DNA of 64,000 nucleotides from Polaribacter sp. WD7 (lineage in GTDB: Bacteria; Bacteroidota; Bacteroidia; Flavobacteriales; Flavobacteriaceae). The DNA is taken from the NCBI RefSeq assembly GCF_003335085.1, contig NZ_QPEJ01000015.1, forward strand, positions 62,001-126,000. The letters run 5' to 3'. The notes below the pieces were generated by a model. That model was not told the origin of the DNA and searched no databases. It was given only the letters and a program-made list of their open reading frames with translations. Of this stretch, positions 62,895 to 64,000 are shown piece by piece; within the stretch, counting starts at the first letter, position 1, and each line of letters begins with the position of its first letter. The position numbers were made by a program, and so were the translations under genes.

Positions 62895-64000
62895 ATGAAA
62901 AATTACCTCTCAAAAATTACACTAAAAACCACAATACTATTAATGACACTATTTCTTTGCATTAGTTTTTTAAGAGCACAAGAAAAGAAAAAATCTAGTG
63001 GATTAGACAACTTTGTAGAAACATTTACTTTTTATCCAAATAAGAATAAAGTAGCGCAAGACTCAACCCTATACCTTTCAAAAATTATTACAGCTCCTAT
63101 TATTAGTTATTCACCAGAAACAAGTTTAGGTTTTGGCCTTGGAGCAAAATATTTATTTAAATTTAAAGGAAGTGGAGAGGAAACAAGAACTTCTAATATG
63201 CCCGTTTCTTTATTATATACTTTAAACAATCAGTTTTTTATCTATTCTGGATTTGAGATTTTTACAAACCAAGAAAAGTGGGTCATTTCGGGTAATATTG
63301 CTTTTCAAAATTATCCAAGGTTTTACTACGGAATAGGAAGAAATACACCAAAAACAAATGAAGAAATTTATGATAACTTTCAAGTTCTTGTAGAACCTAT
63401 TCTTTTAAAAAGAGCGTTTGCAAGATATTTATTTTTAGGAGGTGGTTTTAGATTTAATAAAATTTATGATACTGAAGTAGAACCTGGTGGATTGTTAGAT
63501 ACAAACAGACCTTCAGGTTTTGACGGTTCTACATCAACTGGTTTAGAATTGGCATTATTGTACGATAGTAGAGATAATATCTTAAATGCTTCTAAAGGAT
63601 GGTATTTTGAACTTACTAAAGGTTTTTATAACACCTCTTTAGGCGGTACGCATAACTTTGATTTAACTCGTTTTGACCTACGTCACTATATAAAAGTTTC
63701 TAAAAAAAATGATGATGTTTTGGCTTTTCAAGCTGTAGGACATTTTTCTAATGGAGATGTCCCTTTAGCAGAACTTGCTCTATTAGGAAATGAGCGTATT
63801 ATGAGAGGATATATTGAAGGTAGGTTTATAGAAGAAAATTTAGTAGCGGCTCAGGTAGAATATAGAAAAACATTTAAAGATAGTCGTTTTGGTTTTGTAG
63901 CTTTTTTAGGTGCAGGAGACGTATTTAACAAATCAAGAGATCTAAAAGTTAACGACTTAAAATTGAATTACGGAGCAGGTTTACGCTTTATGTTAGATAA
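62895..64000 (+). CDS. BamA/TamA-family outer-membrane protein (3' partial)
   Basis: Open to the window end (368 codons seen). Signal peptide with the hydrophobic run ILLMTLFLCISFLRA, then TAPIISYSPETSLGFGLGAK and repeated barrel strands (FFIYSGFEIF, ALLYDSRDN, GWYFELTKGFY). NERIMRGYIEGRF matches the RGY/RGF loop motif of the Omp85/BamA superfamily, and FVAFLGAGDVF is a late strand. No POTRA domain is present before the barrel, so it is a barrel-only Omp85-like protein rather than BamA itself. The stop lies beyond the window. Confidence 0.82.
   Translation, partial: MKNYLSKITLKTTILLMTLFLCISFLRAQEKKKSSGLDNFVETFTFYPNKNKVAQDSTLYLSKIITAPIISYSPETSLGFGLGAKYLFKFKGSGEETRTSNMPVSLLYTLNNQFFIYSGFEIFTNQEKWVISGNIAFQNYPRFYYGIGRNTPKTNEEIYDNFQVLVEPILLKRAFARYLFLGGGFRFNKIYDTEVEPGGLLDTNRPSGFDGSTSTGLELALLYDSRDNILNASKGWYFELTKGFYNTSLGGTHNFDLTRFDLRHYIKVSKKNDDVLAFQAVGHFSNGDVPLAELALLGNERIMRGYIEGRFIEENLVAAQVEYRKTFKDSRFGFVAFLGAGDVFNKSRDLKVNDLKLNYGAGLRFMLD

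Overview
The window is AT-rich (G+C roughly one third by eye), densely coded chromosomal DNA of a Bacteroidota bacterium, most likely a marine Flavobacteriaceae member (Polaribacter/Tenacibaculum-like; genus is inference). Support: Bacteroidota-type promoters (TTTG ... TAnnTTTG) before many genes, a PorT-family protein, a secreted metalloprotease with a type IX secretion C-terminal domain, DUF5916 and putative-porin outer-membrane proteins, and the gene order rplM-rpsI-rpsB-tsf-pyrH-frr. I see no tRNA, rRNA, CRISPR, prophage or intact insertion sequence.

Layout. 1-2.5 kb: two ExbD genes (the first cut by the window edge), a PorT-like barrel and a PAP2-like membrane protein. 2.5-12.2 kb (minus): rpoN, asnS, an RND/MMPL exporter, frr, pyrH, tsf, rpsB, rpsI, rplM. 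12.4-15.1 kb: DUF5916 barrel. 15.2-19.5 kb (plus): aromatic amino-acid operon (prephenate dehydratase, aminotransferase, prephenate dehydrogenase, DAHP synthase/chorismate mutase). 19.9-29.2 kb: rsgA, dtd, a YceI lipoprotein, a 33-residue CDGSH-like protein, two transglutaminase-fold proteins, a membrane hydrolase, an NhaC antiporter and a GNAT gene without a normal start codon. 29.4-38 kb: putative porin, rnhB, nucleoid-associated protein, lipB, T9SS metalloprotease, VOC protein. 38.1-44.1 kb (plus): DNA-repair cluster (MBL exonuclease, ATP-dependent ligase, Lhr-type helicase, PdeM). 44.2-48.9 kb (minus): thrC, thrB, thrA. 50.9-60.4 kb (plus): leuA, leuB, ilvD, ilvB, ilvN, ilvC, ilvA. 60.6-64 kb: GapN-type dehydrogenase, a small lipoprotein and a truncated BamA/TamA-family gene.

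The most interesting signal lies between genes. Each of three amino-acid operons is preceded by a tiny leader ORF rich in codons for its own products: Phe/Tyr before pheA-tyrA-DAHP synthase (26 codons, 11 Phe or Tyr), Ile/Val before ilvDBNC (20 codons, 12 Ile or Val, no Leu), and Thr (with one Ile) before thrABC. The first two are followed by a U-tailed terminator and a competing antiterminator arm, which is the architecture of ribosome-mediated attenuation. The Thr leader lacks a convincing terminator. leuA and leuB lie upstream of the Ile/Val leader with promoter-like boxes of their own, and leuC/leuD are absent here. Intergenic gaps also carry decayed dispersed repeats, heptamer arrays and strong terminators.
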